Below, piece by piece: positions 52,260-62,218 of a stretch of 64,000 nucleotides of DNA. This DNA is from Chitinophagaceae bacterium (GTDB lineage: Bacteria > Bacteroidota > Bacteroidia > Chitinophagales > Chitinophagaceae): assembly GCA_019638625.1 (NCBI GenBank), contig JAHBTK010000006.1:248001-312000 (forward strand), read 5' to 3'. A program made the translations under genes and the position numbers. A model generated the notes under the pieces. The model was not told the origin of the DNA. It worked only from the letters and a program-made list of their open reading frames with translations, and searched no databases. Numbering within the stretch: the stretch's first letter is position 1; every line of letters starts with the position of its first letter.

Positions 52260-55200
52260 ATGGGAATCTCACAGAAAAGGACACGTCTTTGTTTATTGGG
52301 AAATATTTCGGTGATAATGTCGCTTTTTTTGGCTGGTTCAGTCAATGCACAGGTAAACGCGGTAGAGTTTGGAAAAAACCGGGTGCAGTATGAGAAGATG
52401 AACTGGCGCTACTACCAAACCAGGAATTTCAATGTTTATTTTACACAAAACGGGTTAGCATTAGCAAAATATACCGCCCAACTGGCGGAAAAAGAACTGC
52501 CGGCGATGGAGGACTTTGTGGAGTATGGTTCTCAGCGAAGGATCAACATCGTAGTATACAACAGTTTCAACGATCTGCAGCAATCGAATATAGGACTCGG
52601 GATTGACTGGCAGAACACAGGCGGGGTTACCAAGTTTGTAAACAATAAAATGATCGTCTATTTTGACGGTAATCATGCCAATCTCAGGAAGCAGATAAGA
52701 CAGGGTATTGCCAAAACCCTGCTGGATAATCTGTTGTTCGGCGATAACCTGGGCGAATTTGCCAGCAACCAGGCCCTACTCGATCTGCCGGTATGGCTTA
52801 CCGACGGGTATATCCGCTATGCCGCGGAAAACTGGAGCGCTGAAATGGATGACAAGCTTAAATCCGCGTTGCTCTCCGGCAAGTACCGGACTTTTTACCA
52901 GTTTGCATTTGACCAGCCGGAACTGGCGGGACATTCTTTCTGGAATTTTATTGCCAATAATTACAGGCGGGATAATGTCACCTATTTTCTCTACCTGGCA
53001 CGGATCTATAAAAGCCTGAACTCAGCCAGTAAAAAAGTTACCAAACAAAAGTTCAAAGATGTACTGAAGGAGTTCATGGAGAAAGAGTCTGACAAATACT
53101 ACCAGGACCTGCGCGGACGAAGGAATGCCCCCAGGGGTAGTGTGGTGGCCCTGGAAGAAGTGAATAAAAACCTCGACTACTATCGTTTCCAGGCAAACCC
53201 CAATCCGAGGAACAACACTTACGCGGTAGTACGTTTCAAACGGGGAACCTACCGCATAGAACTGGAAGATTTCGGCTTCAAAAGAAAAATACTCTTAAAG
53301 TCCGGTGTGCTGGATAATCAAAATGAAATTAACCCGAATTACCCGCAACTTGCCTGGGACCCCAAGGGCTCAAGGCTGGTGGTAGTATATATGGAGCAGA
53401 ACCAGTTGCGGATGTTTGTATATGACCTGGTGAAAAGACTGAAAACATCCAAACAGGCGTTGCCCGAAGAGTTTCAGCAGGTAACGGATGTGAAATACAT
53501 GCTGGATGACAATACGCTTTTGTTCAGCGCGGTAAAAAACGGTTTCTCCGATATTTTTGTTTATAAGATCAAAGAACAAACGCTGCAACAGATCACCAAT
53601 GATGTGTATGATGACCTGGACCCTACGTTTGTAGCTTTCCCGGGTAAAACGGGCATCATATTTTCCTCCAACCGCCCGTCAGGAAACGCGGTGAGCAACG
53701 ATACCATCCTGCCTTCCAGTTACCGTTTCAATATCTTCCTGGTAGACAACTGGAACAGGAGCGATTTCCGCCAGATAACCAAACTGACGGATGTAAAATA
53801 CGGCAATGCACGGTACCCTATGCAGTACAATACCAGTCACTTTACTTTCGTGAATGACGAAATGGGGATAGCCAACCGGTATGCCGGTTTTTTTACCACC
53901 CGCAGGGCGGGTGTGGATACGGTGTACAGGGTAGGCGATGAATTTTTGAGAAACCCGGACCCGGCAGAGCTCGATTCGATCATGCAGGCATGGAACAAAA
54001 GCGAACCTGATTCGATCGCCTATATGTCGGTCACCACCGATTCCGCGTACTCCTTCCCTATCACCAACTATCAAAGCAGCCTGCAGGAAACCCGCATTGC
54101 CGGAGATAAAGGACAGGTAACAGAGGTAAGACAGGAAGGAGAGCTGAAAATGCTGTATAAGCTCCGCGTGAATGAAGACGCGTTGAAGCGGAGGAATATC
54201 AGCGTACGGCCTACTGAATATATGAAAAAAGTGATTGACCAGGACCGGATCTCCAAGGGAGCGGCCACCATCTACCAACCGATGGTGGTAGATACGGTAC
54301 AGCGGGAGCGGGATATATTTCAAAGTGAGTTTGAAGATGACAACGCCAATGCGGGAAGAGTAGTGCAGGCGGAAAGTCCGTTACGGAATCAGACCACTAT
54401 ACTGGGACAGGCCAAGCTGTTTGATTACCGCCTGAAATTCTCCACACAGTATTCGGTTTCCGGGTTCAACAATACCGTATTAATGACCCGGTGGCAACCC
54501 TATGGCGGGGGTAGCGGTCCTATATACATGACGAACGGGAACTCTAACCTGAATGGCATGATCCGGCTGGGTGTGTCCGACCTGTTTGAAGACATAAAGT
54601 TCATCGGTGGCTTCCGGCTGGGGTTGAACCTGGACGACGCCGATGTGATGTTCAGCTACCAGAACCTGCGCCGGCGCTTCGACTGGGGGCTCACCTATTA
54701 CCGCTCTACTGTTAGCAACTATCGTCCTATTACCGCGGAGACCGGGCTGAACAGACTGGTTTCCAATTTATATCAATTCAATATAGCCTATCCTTTTGAC
54801 AGGGTAAAAAGTGTAAGGGCTACGGTGGCTTACCGCCTGGACCGTACGGTATATAAAACCGATGTCAATTACACCCTTGACCCCATAGGCGCGTTGAAAC
54901 GCCCGGACGATAGCCTGCATGCAGTGTTAACCCACCTGGAATATGTGCATGATAACAGCCTGAACCCGGCATTGAATATCTGGAATGGCCTGCGTTATAA
55001 AGTATTTACCGATATCAATACGGATATGACAAGGGGCAAGCAGGGAAAAGTGACCTTTAATGTGGGGGCCGATGCCCGTTACTACTACCCCATTTACAGG
55101 AACTTCATATGGGCTGCAAGAGCCGCGTTTGATATCTCCTGGGGTAGCCAGAAAATGATGTATTACCTCGGTGGCACCGACGGGTGGATCAATCCCAAAT

Positions 55201-55667
55201 TCAATGACGCGTTAAAGCCACAGTCGGGCACTGTATATGCTTATCAAACCCTGGCGGTAAATATGCGGGGCTACCGGCAAAATGCCGCTCACGGAAATAA
55301 TGCCGTTGTGCTGAACAGTGAATTCCGCCTGCCCGTATTCACTACCCTGCTGAGCCGGCCCATCAATAATGCATTCGTACGCAATTTCCAGTTGATCCAG
55401 TTTGTGGACTTTGGCACCGCCTGGGATGGCGAATACAACCAGCTTAAAAGACCGCCGTTGTCTTATTCCTACCCACCGAACAGCACCACCCCCACCGTTG
55501 TGGTGAACCTGAAGGGATCAGGGTTGGGACCATTTGTTGGCGGCTATGGTTTTGGCGCCCGCAGCACGCTGCTGGGTTATTTCCTGAAGGTAGATGCCGG
55601 TTGGCCCATGTCCGGTTTCTTCAGTGGAAAACCTATCTGGTATTTTTCCCTGGGGCTCGATTTTTAA
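52260..55667 (+). CDS. Large peptidase-MA-like / TolB-propeller / beta-barrel outer-membrane protein
   Basis: From ATG 52260 the product is 1135 aa with signal peptide (ISVIMSLFLAGSVNAQ). Residues 30-260 resemble a peptidase-MA/gluzincin domain without an obvious HExxH. Residues 300-560 carry TolB/WD40-like beta-propeller repeats (YPQLAWDPKGSRLVVVY, DLDPTFVAFPGKTGIIFSSNRP). The last ~350 residues look like a BamA/TamA-type 16-strand barrel ending ...WYFSLGLDF, with a GYR motif (MRGYRQN) at the expected place. This architecture is typical of Bacteroidota. The function is unknown, perhaps surface assembly or export. A terminator follows. Confidence 0.85.
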   Translation: MGISQKRTRLCLLGNISVIMSLFLAGSVNAQVNAVEFGKNRVQYEKMNWRYYQTRNFNVYFTQNGLALAKYTAQLAEKELPAMEDFVEYGSQRRINIVVYNSFNDLQQSNIGLGIDWQNTGGVTKFVNNKMIVYFDGNHANLRKQIRQGIAKTLLDNLLFGDNLGEFASNQALLDLPVWLTDGYIRYAAENWSAEMDDKLKSALLSGKYRTFYQFAFDQPELAGHSFWNFIANNYRRDNVTYFLYLARIYKSLNSASKKVTKQKFKDVLKEFMEKESDKYYQDLRGRRNAPRGSVVALEEVNKNLDYYRFQANPNPRNNTYAVVRFKRGTYRIELEDFGFKRKILLKSGVLDNQNEINPNYPQLAWDPKGSRLVVVYMEQNQLRMFVYDLVKRLKTSKQALPEEFQQVTDVKYMLDDNTLLFSAVKNGFSDIFVYKIKEQTLQQITNDVYDDLDPTFVAFPGKTGIIFSSNRPSGNAVSNDTILPSSYRFNIFLVDNWNRSDFRQITKLTDVKYGNARYPMQYNTSHFTFVNDEMGIANRYAGFFTTRRAGVDTVYRVGDEFLRNPDPAELDSIMQAWNKSEPDSIAYMSVTTDSAYSFPITNYQSSLQETRIAGDKGQVTEVRQEGELKMLYKLRVNEDALKRRNISVRPTEYMKKVIDQDRISKGAATIYQPMVVDTVQRERDIFQSEFEDDNANAGRVVQAESPLRNQTTILGQAKLFDYRLKFSTQYSVSGFNNTVLMTRWQPYGGGSGPIYMTNGNSNLNGMIRLGVSDLFEDIKFIGGFRLGLNLDDADVMFSYQNLRRRFDWGLTYYRSTVSNYRPITAETGLNRLVSNLYQFNIAYPFDRVKSVRATVAYRLDRTVYKTDVNYTLDPIGALKRPDDSLHAVLTHLEYVHDNSLNPALNIWNGLRYKVFTDINTDMTRGKQGKVTFNVGADARYYYPIYRNFIWAARAAFDISWGSQKMMYYLGGTDGWINPKFNDALKPQSGTVYAYQTLAVNMRGYRQNAAHGNNAVVLNSEFRLPVFTTLLSRPINNAFVRNFQLIQFVDFGTAWDGEYNQLKRPPLSYSYPPNSTTPTVVVNLKGSGLGPFVGGYGFGARSTLLGYFLKVDAGWPMSGFFSGKPIWYFSLGLDF

Positions 55668-55700
55668 GTTGATAACAACCGCTATTTTTTTCACTCACAT

Positions 55701-55737
55701 AAAGCATTTACTTTTATCGGTAAATGCTTTTTATTTT
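55701..55737 (+). terminator. Rho-independent terminator
   Basis: AAAGCATTTAC (55701-55711) and GTAAATGCTTT (55720-55730) pair perfectly around TTTTATCG, followed by TTATTTT. The ATG at 55724 lies inside this stem, which argues that the next gene starts at 55754 instead. Confidence 0.9.
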
Positions 55738-55753
55738 CACCAAAACAAATAAC

Positions 55754-57571
55754 ATGCGCTTTCAATTTCTATTTGTTCTCCCGGCTCTTCTTTTTATATT
55801 ACCGGTTGCCCGTAGCCAGAAGATCAAATACTCCGTTGCCAATATACATGCCCATAACGATTATGAGGTGAATATACCTTTTGTGCAGGCATATCGCCTG
55901 GGCATAGGTTCCATAGAGGCGGATGTGATATTACGGAACGACACCCTGTATGTCGCGCACGATGAAAAAGATATCGCAGAGCGGACGCTGTATTTTGAAG
56001 AACATTATATCCGGCCGCTGGATGCGGCGCAACACACAGGAAAAGCAAGACCCGTAATATTGTTGATAGACCTGAAAACAGACGCGGTAACCACCCTGGC
56101 CAAAGTAGTAGAAGTGGTGGAAAAATACCCTGCGCTCACCTCCAACCCGGACATACAACTGGTGATAACCGGTAACCAGCCACCGGCGGAAAACTTCAGC
56201 CGGTATCCACGCTGGATGCTTTTCGACGGGCGGCTGAATAACCCGGCGCATTTTAATCACTTAGACAGGATTGGAATGTTCAGCGCCAATTTTCGTGATT
56301 ACACCAAATGGAACGGCAAAGGACTGATACCGGAAGCAGAGCGTAAGAAAATACAGGAGGCGGTGCAACGGGTGCATGCCGCCGGAAAAAAGATCCGTTT
56401 CTGGGCATCTCCGGATATTATCAATGCCTGGCATGTTTTTATGGACATGAAGATCGATTTTATCAATACCGATCGCATTGAAGAGTTGACCGTCTTCATG
56501 AACAGGTTACCGCAAACCACTTCCCTGCCTGCCAACCAATACGAACTGTATGCCCCCCTGTACAAAACGGACAGAACGAATAAAAAAGTGAAAAATATCA
56601 TACTGATGATCGGCGACGGCACCGGGCTGGCGCAATGGTATGCGGGCTATACGGGGAATAAAGGCCGGCTGAATGTTTTTAATATGAAAAGTATCGGGCT
56701 TTCCATAACCCGGTCTGCGGACAGCTATATCACCGAATCGGCTGCCGGCGCTTCCGCCATAGCTACGGGACAAAAGACCAACAATAATTTTGTTGCGGTA
56801 CTGCCCGATGGTTCTTCCGTACCGTCCATACCGGAATGGCTGGCCGGGAAGAATATCCGTAGCGCTGTTATTTCCACCGGTAATATTACGGACGCAACAC
56901 CGGCTGCTTTTTACGCGCATGTGCCCAACCGTAACCTTTCCGGGCAGATCGCGGAAAGTTTTCTCAGCTCCGAAATTGATATACTCATCGGCAGTGGTAA
57001 GCGGCATTTTACCAAAAGGACGAATGGCAGCCTGATACCTGCTATCGAACAAAAAGGGTATACCGTACTGGATAATATACAACATATTGATACGGTTAAA
57101 AATAAACGCCTCGTGATACTGGATGAAAATGCCGGCAAACCCTCCTATAAGGAACGGGGCGACTTCTTGCAGAAGGCGCTGGCATTCAGCACCAAAACCC
57201 TCAAAACCCACAAACCCGGCTTTTTTATTATGGCGGAGGGAGCGCAGGTAGACTGGGCATCGCACGAAAACCAGATGGAGTGGATGGTGCAGGAGGTACA
57301 GGACCTGGATAAGGCAATAGGCGATATGATGCGGTTTGTGGATGAAAACAAAGAGACCCTGCTGATCGTTACGGCTGACCATGAAACCGGCGGGCTGACA
57401 TTACTTAACGGCAACCTGTCATCCGGTAAAGTACAGGGGCATTATGCCAGTGAAGACCATACGGCCATATGCGTGCCGGTTTTCGCATATGGGCCACAAT
57501 CGCATTTGTTTTCCGGCGTGTACCAGAATACGGAAATTTTTAAGAAGATTATGCAATTAATAGGGAAGTAG
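55754..57571 (+). CDS. Glycerophosphodiesterase-like / alkaline phosphatase fusion protein
   Basis: From ATG 55754 the product is 605 aa with signal peptide (FLFVLPALLFILPVARS). Residues 25-245 form a GDPD/PI-PLC-like TIM barrel (NIHAHNDYEV; IGSIEADVIL; LLIDLKTDA; FINTDRIEEL). Residues 275-605 are an alkaline phosphatase: metal site MIGDGTGLAQWY, nucleophile Ser329 in TESAAGASAIATG, and TADHETGG plus a late His. A single polypeptide could cleave a phosphodiester and then release phosphate outside the cell. Catalytic acid and metal residues of the first domain are only partly recognisable, so it may be a binding domain. Confidence 0.88.
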   Translation: MRFQFLFVLPALLFILPVARSQKIKYSVANIHAHNDYEVNIPFVQAYRLGIGSIEADVILRNDTLYVAHDEKDIAERTLYFEEHYIRPLDAAQHTGKARPVILLIDLKTDAVTTLAKVVEVVEKYPALTSNPDIQLVITGNQPPAENFSRYPRWMLFDGRLNNPAHFNHLDRIGMFSANFRDYTKWNGKGLIPEAERKKIQEAVQRVHAAGKKIRFWASPDIINAWHVFMDMKIDFINTDRIEELTVFMNRLPQTTSLPANQYELYAPLYKTDRTNKKVKNIILMIGDGTGLAQWYAGYTGNKGRLNVFNMKSIGLSITRSADSYITESAAGASAIATGQKTNNNFVAVLPDGSSVPSIPEWLAGKNIRSAVISTGNITDATPAAFYAHVPNRNLSGQIAESFLSSEIDILIGSGKRHFTKRTNGSLIPAIEQKGYTVLDNIQHIDTVKNKRLVILDENAGKPSYKERGDFLQKALAFSTKTLKTHKPGFFIMAEGAQVDWASHENQMEWMVQEVQDLDKAIGDMMRFVDENKETLLIVTADHETGGLTLLNGNLSSGKVQGHYASEDHTAICVPVFAYGPQSHLFSGVYQNTEIFKKIMQLIGK

Positions 57572-57620
57572 TTACAGGTCGCAGGATTCAGGTTGCAAGA
57601 CCACCACTTACCACTATACT

Positions 57621-58025
57621 TCAATCAAGAAACCGCCCCTTCAATTCCGGTGTCGGGAGCATGCAGCTTTCTGTTTTGCCAAACCATTTGTGGCGGTTGC
57701 GGGCTATGATGTTGTACACGGCATTCCTGATAAACGCCGGGATGATCATCAGTCCGTATAATAAGGACCATCCGCCCCTGAGCTTCCGGGTCACTTTCAG
57801 CGCAGCGGTGCTTTGGATATAGGCTTTCCCGTTCTCTACCAGCACGAAGGAGCGAAACGAATCCTGCGGCAGGTGGTATTGTTGTAATACCTGTTGTCCT
57901 GTGCTGCTCTGCAGACTGGCAAAAGAATAATAAGGAGCCTTCTCACGTTTTAAAACAAACTGTACGGATCCCTGGCAAAGGTTACAGGTGCCGTCAAATA
58001 GTATCAAAGCTTTGTAATCCGCCAT
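57621..58025 (-). CDS. DCC-family thiol-disulfide oxidoreductase-like protein
   Basis: The 134-aa protein starts ILFDGTCNLCQGSVQFV, which contains the DxxCxxC motif (Cys14, Cys17) that names the family. It shows the conserved RSFVLVENG and NRHKWFGK segments. A thioredoxin-like fold and redox role are predicted for the family but the substrate is unknown. It converges with the phosphatase fusion gene across about 50 bp. Confidence 0.92.
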   Translation of the reverse strand: MADYKALILFDGTCNLCQGSVQFVLKREKAPYYSFASLQSSTGQQVLQQYHLPQDSFRSFVLVENGKAYIQSTAALKVTRKLRGGWSLLYGLMIIPAFIRNAVYNIIARNRHKWFGKTESCMLPTPELKGRFLD

Positions 58026-58345
58026 AGCTGCTCTTGATCCGCAAAGTTAACCATAAAGCGTATCTGTTGCGCTTACTATGTTCGAACAGGCAGTAGGGGG
58101 TGTGCAAGTTGCAGGTCTCAAAACACAAGGCACTACTTTAGTTCCATGCAGAGTGAGGTTTCTCCGCAGTGTCTGCCCGTGAATAGGCTGTGTGTTGGCA
58201 GGCGACTCTGCGGTAGGCGGAGGACCAAAGATAGTAGCTAAAGCTCCCAGCCAAGTCAGGTGCATTCGCAGACCCGGAGCTATGATATAATAGCGATAAG
58301 TATTACCTGTTTCGACAGGCATCATTGCCGGCAGCAATAATATGC

Positions 58346-58400
58346 CCGGGACATAAGTCCCGGAAGAACATAAAAAATCCTTAGTCCGGAGACTAAGGAT
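58346..58400. repeat. Pair of perfect intergenic hairpins (REP-like)
   Basis: CCGGGAC-ATAA-GTCCCGG (58346-58363) and ATCCTTAGTC-CGGA-GACTAAGGAT (58377-58400) are two exact inverted repeats 13 bp apart. They occupy a 497-bp gap (58026-58522) in which I see no gene. They resemble the hairpin pairs around the transposase remnant at 62.2 kb. Confidence 0.75.
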
Positions 58401-58522
58401 AGCGACACATAGTGGAGTTTACCGCGCCCATATTTTAATAAAAAAAACTTACATTTAATAGACTATAATATAAATAGGAACACATCTGATCAGCCTCCAA
58501 AACATTTCTCAAACAATTGCGT

Positions 58523-59884
58523 ATGAAACGTACGACCTTTCTTAAAACGACTGCTACCCTGGCTGCCGGCTCCGTATTCGGGGTCAACTTTTCGTGCGGC
58601 ACAAATACGAAAACGCCGGCAAAGGATATAAGGACCAATTGGGCGGGAAATTACCAATATAAAGCACCGGAAGTGTATGCGCCCGGTAGTGTGGATGAGG
58701 TACGGGAACTCGTCAAAAAGTTGAATAAGCAAAAAGCACTCGGCTCCACGCATTGCTTCAACGATATTGCAGACAGTCCGCAAAACCAGGTGTCGATGGA
58801 AAAGCTGAACAGGGTAGTGGACATAGACAAAAAGGCTGGCATTGTAACACTTGAAGGAGGTGCCCGGTACGGCCAGTTTGCACCGGAGCTTGATAAGGCT
58901 GGTTTTGCTTTGCACAATCTCGCTTCGCTGCCCCATATTTCCGTTGCAGGTGCCTGTGCCACCGGCACCCATGGCTCCGGGGTGCTGAACGGGAACCTGT
59001 CTACTGAAGTAAGAGCACTGGAACTGGTAACGCCTGCCGGTGATATCATAACACTGGATCGCGATGCGGATGGAGACCGGTTCAACGGAGCGGTGGTCAA
59101 CCTGGGAGCATTGGGTATCATTACCAGGCTGGTGCTTGACCTGGTACCGGCTTTCGAAGTGAAGCAGTATATTTTTGAGAACCTGCCGCTGGAATCTCTA
59201 CGGGAGCATTTCAACGAGATCATGTCTGCAGGATACAGTGTAAGCCTGTTTACCGACTGGCAGGATAAAAAAGTGAGCCAGGTGTGGGTAAAACACAAAG
59301 CAGAGGCGGATACGGGAAATATGGATAAAGCATTTTTCGGTGCAACCGCGGCTGTGAAGAATATGCACCCTATTTCCAGCCTGTCTGCGGAGAACTGCAC
59401 AGAGCAGATGGGTATTGCCGGCCCATGGTATGAGCGGCTCCCGCATTTCAAAATGGGATTTACACCCAGCAGCGGCGAGGAACTGCAGTCAGAGTTTTTT
59501 GTATCTAAAGAAAACGCGGTAGATGCCATACTGGCGATCGAAAAGAAAGCCGGTGACATATTCCCGCACCTGTTTATTTCTGAAATCAGGACGATTGCCG
59601 GCGACGACCTCTGGATGAGTCCCTGTTATAAAAGAGATAGTGTGGCCATCCATTTCACCTGGAAGCAGCACACGGAGGAAGTATTAAAGCTGATTACCAT
59701 GATAGAGGATGAGCTGGCTCCTTTTCATCCCCGCGTGCACTGGGGTAAGTTGTTTACCCTAAAACCTGCTCAGCTTCAAAGTCGCTATGAACGGTATAAC
59801 GACTTCCTGGCGCTGGCAAAAGATTTTGATCCGCAGGGAAAATGCAGGAATGCTTACCTGGACAGGTGCTTTTATAATACCTGA
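58523..59884 (+). CDS. FAD-linked oxidase, alditol-oxidase-like, exported
   Basis: ATG 58523 gives 453 aa. The N-terminus MKRTTFLKTTATLAAGS is Tat-like (KR in place of RR), with a possible lipobox ending FSC at residue 25. The FAD-binding domain contains ALGSTHCFNDIADS, where His77 matches the histidine that covalently carries FAD in alditol oxidase. ACATGTHGSG is the pyrophosphate loop. The C-terminal HWGKLF segment is typical of the aldonolactone oxidase family. It probably oxidises a polyol or sugar lactone in the periplasm, either with oxygen or by handing electrons to a carrier. Confidence 0.88.
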   Translation: MKRTTFLKTTATLAAGSVFGVNFSCGTNTKTPAKDIRTNWAGNYQYKAPEVYAPGSVDEVRELVKKLNKQKALGSTHCFNDIADSPQNQVSMEKLNRVVDIDKKAGIVTLEGGARYGQFAPELDKAGFALHNLASLPHISVAGACATGTHGSGVLNGNLSTEVRALELVTPAGDIITLDRDADGDRFNGAVVNLGALGIITRLVLDLVPAFEVKQYIFENLPLESLREHFNEIMSAGYSVSLFTDWQDKKVSQVWVKHKAEADTGNMDKAFFGATAAVKNMHPISSLSAENCTEQMGIAGPWYERLPHFKMGFTPSSGEELQSEFFVSKENAVDAILAIEKKAGDIFPHLFISEIRTIAGDDLWMSPCYKRDSVAIHFTWKQHTEEVLKLITMIEDELAPFHPRVHWGKLFTLKPAQLQSRYERYNDFLALAKDFDPQGKCRNAYLDRCFYNT

Positions 59885-60197
59885 GCTTATTAATTTTCCG
59901 AATATCAACCCTAACCCTTTTGCGCGTAGGCTGGACTCTGTGGAGTATAATCATCGTCTCTATTCGCCTACCGCAGAGTTCTGCTAACGCACTTAGCCGG
60001 GAAGAGAAACTCTTTGGAGAATTTAAACAGGCACTGCAAAAATTGCAACAGCAGGTCGTGGTCATAGATCTTGTAAGCAACAAACATAGCATCATAAAAA
60101 TATTGCAGGAGCCGGGGTAGAAATGATTTCGATGCAAGGATCTTCATTACGCTCAAACCTTTATTTTACAATTCGTTCCTGTTGACCGGAACAATCC
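59885..60197. other. 313-bp gap without a supported gene
   Basis: Short open frames at 59900-60120 show no signal, motif or plausible start context. No terminator hairpin was found here for the convergent genes on either side. Confidence 0.4.
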
Positions 60198-62066
60198 TTA
60201 CAACGCAGACAACCTTACTTTTATACCGGCATTTTTACTCTTAAACAAATAGGCTGGTATACGCAGCTCAACCTTTTTTAAATTTTTAATCTTTTTGTCG
60301 AGCTCCATTGGAGGCGGGTCCATCACAATCACCGATACTTCCAGATCTGACGGCTCTATAACATACAAATTCAGGCGCTTCCCCTCCTGTTGTAACAAGG
60401 CTCCTCCTTTTACCGGCGTTACGCTGGCTGTTGTCATAATTGCCCAACTGTGCGTTTTTGTAGAATCGTTCAACAGCAGGTTGTCTTCTATTACAACAGA
60501 ATGATCAGTGTCTTTGATAAATGTCCGTTCAGCGCGGTCAACAAGCCCCGAAAATACAGGTGTCATGTCAAAGCTTGCTTCAGGGCGGTCCCCTTCTTTA
60601 AAATGGGTGAGCGTCACCTGTCCATCTACCTTAAAACGAGCATCATTTACCGTAAGCGTGCTGTGCCCGAAATTTCCTTTGGTGAGAAGCGACCACCGCG
60701 GACAATCCTGGCAACTGCCCCATAAATTGAATCCTGCTTTTTCCAGTTCATAATAGTTCTGTACCCCGGGATCAATCACCCATCTTACAGCATCCAGCTC
60801 AAAAATAAAACTACCGGCATCCATATTACCGTGATTAAGCGAAGCGCGCCCACCCTTGCCGGCAAAATAATAGGTATGCGGATCATTGCCTTCTCCTCTA
60901 AAAATTACAATGGGGTTATCGCCTTCTCCTTTGTAAGTCCGCGCTAATACGCTGTTGCTTCGCGACTCAAATTCCGAAAGCCATATCAAACCGGCGGCGG
61001 CCAGTCGCGGCAGCTTGCCCATAGCAGCCGGCTCCAGCAGGAATTTTTCTTTTTCTATATATGCGCTGTTGCCCGTTTCCTTTGCAAACCAGGCAAGCGT
61101 GATATTACCTGTTTTACCGGCGCTATCGCCACAATCTGCAAAATTGAAATACATGCCTGAGGGAGCTACACACTGTACCCTGAAATCGGCGCTCCGGATA
61201 AACGGCGGATAGTCCGCAATACCGAAATCGCTGCCGAAAGCACTCCGTAAAATGGAGGATGTAACTACGGAAAAGCTGGTTCCATAATCCCAGTAGGTAG
61301 CTCCTTCAGGGTATACCCCATCAGGCGCATATTGCGCCAAAGCCCGGGGTATTCCGTCAAGCGAGCGCTTAATGGTGGTAGCTGCAAGCTCAGGATCAAT
61401 ATCTGCAATGGTAATGGCAGCCGCTATCATTCCTCCATTACACACCTGGTTCCAATTATGAACAGCCTCCACCCAGGAGGGTTGCTTGCCAGCAAACCCC
61501 GGGTTAATCCCTTTTTCAATCAACGATTGCTTTGCCAGGGCTACGGTTGCTTTTGGCAATTGATCGCCCACCCAATCAATCCCTATGGATACCGCCAAAG
61601 CCATTTCAGCAACATCGAGGTAATGCGAAGGATTCCAGTCTGAAAAATTGCATACCGCCTTCAGCTCCTTATTGATCCTTGTAAGCATTTCGGGACTTCT
61701 TTCTATACGATATACAAGAGCAAGAATATTCATCCGGTAAAGCATTTCCCTGGACACAGCCAGCAACCTGCGCCCCTCCATTTGCCGCTCAAGCAACGGC
61801 TCATTCAATATTTTACCGGCATTCAGCTTTAACGCCTCATAATAATTTTTAACAACAGGATCCTGCCTGATCTTTTGCCGCAGTTGTTTTTCAACAGATG
61901 GAGTAAGGATCAGCCTGGGTGTTGATCTTTTCAACCGGCTTTTGAGGAATTGAACGCTGACGGGGTTTTCAAGTTTTATGATCTCCCTGTCTGAAGATGG
62001 TTGCGCATTGCTGCAAATAGCATACAGTAACAGCAGCGCAGGTATCAGCATTTTCTTTGATTTCAT
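60198..62066 (-). CDS. Heparinase II/III-family polysaccharide lyase-like protein
   Basis: The 622-aa protein has a signal peptide (MLIPALLLLYAICSNAQ), an (alpha/alpha) toroid domain at about 50-370 (HNWNQVCNGGMIAAAI, YPEGATYWDYG) and a C-terminal beta-sheet domain (GRASLNHGNMDAGSFIFELDAVRWVIDPG, GHSTLTVNDARFKVDG). The Asn-His and Tyr motifs fit the catalytic residues of PL12/15/17/21-like lyases, which cleave uronic-acid polysaccharides by beta-elimination. The substrate is not predictable. It lies in a carbohydrate neighbourhood with the next GH gene on the same strand but separated by the hairpin and transposase remnant region. Confidence 0.88.
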   Translation of the reverse strand: MKSKKMLIPALLLLYAICSNAQPSSDREIIKLENPVSVQFLKSRLKRSTPRLILTPSVEKQLRQKIRQDPVVKNYYEALKLNAGKILNEPLLERQMEGRRLLAVSREMLYRMNILALVYRIERSPEMLTRINKELKAVCNFSDWNPSHYLDVAEMALAVSIGIDWVGDQLPKATVALAKQSLIEKGINPGFAGKQPSWVEAVHNWNQVCNGGMIAAAITIADIDPELAATTIKRSLDGIPRALAQYAPDGVYPEGATYWDYGTSFSVVTSSILRSAFGSDFGIADYPPFIRSADFRVQCVAPSGMYFNFADCGDSAGKTGNITLAWFAKETGNSAYIEKEKFLLEPAAMGKLPRLAAAGLIWLSEFESRSNSVLARTYKGEGDNPIVIFRGEGNDPHTYYFAGKGGRASLNHGNMDAGSFIFELDAVRWVIDPGVQNYYELEKAGFNLWGSCQDCPRWSLLTKGNFGHSTLTVNDARFKVDGQVTLTHFKEGDRPEASFDMTPVFSGLVDRAERTFIKDTDHSVVIEDNLLLNDSTKTHSWAIMTTASVTPVKGGALLQQEGKRLNLYVIEPSDLEVSVIVMDPPPMELDKKIKNLKKVELRIPAYLFKSKNAGIKVRLSAL

Positions 62067-62102
62067 TTGACCAGCATTTTCCGGTAAGCAAGTTAATCCT
62101 TT

Positions 62103-62122
62103 ACCGGGATTTCAATCCCGGT
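62103..62122. repeat. REP-like hairpin, upstream side of the transposase remnant
   Basis: ACCGGGATT-TC-AATCCCGGT is a perfect 9-bp inverted repeat. Its GGGATT/AATCCC core is shared with the hairpin at 62448-62463 on the other side of the transposase fragment. Confidence 0.75.
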
Positions 62123-62218
62123 GAAATATATTTTTATCGGACCGATGGCTCCGGGCGAAGGGAACAAATTTCAACCTGTCATTTAGCAATATGGATTTCA
62201 GTATTTTTTACATAGATT

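Noticed and set aside
56507..57382. 291-codon minus-strand open frame opposite the phosphatase domain
   Set aside because: It overlaps catalytic motifs of the plus-strand gene and has no recognisable features.
58047..58337. 96-codon minus-strand open frame in the 58 kb gap
   Set aside because: It has Pro/Thr-rich low-information sequence, with no signal, motif or start context. It is most likely non-coding.
58651..59559. 302-codon minus-strand open frame opposite the FAD oxidase
   Set aside because: It is an antisense shadow of a well-supported oxidase with intact motifs, with Ser-rich translation lacking any domain.
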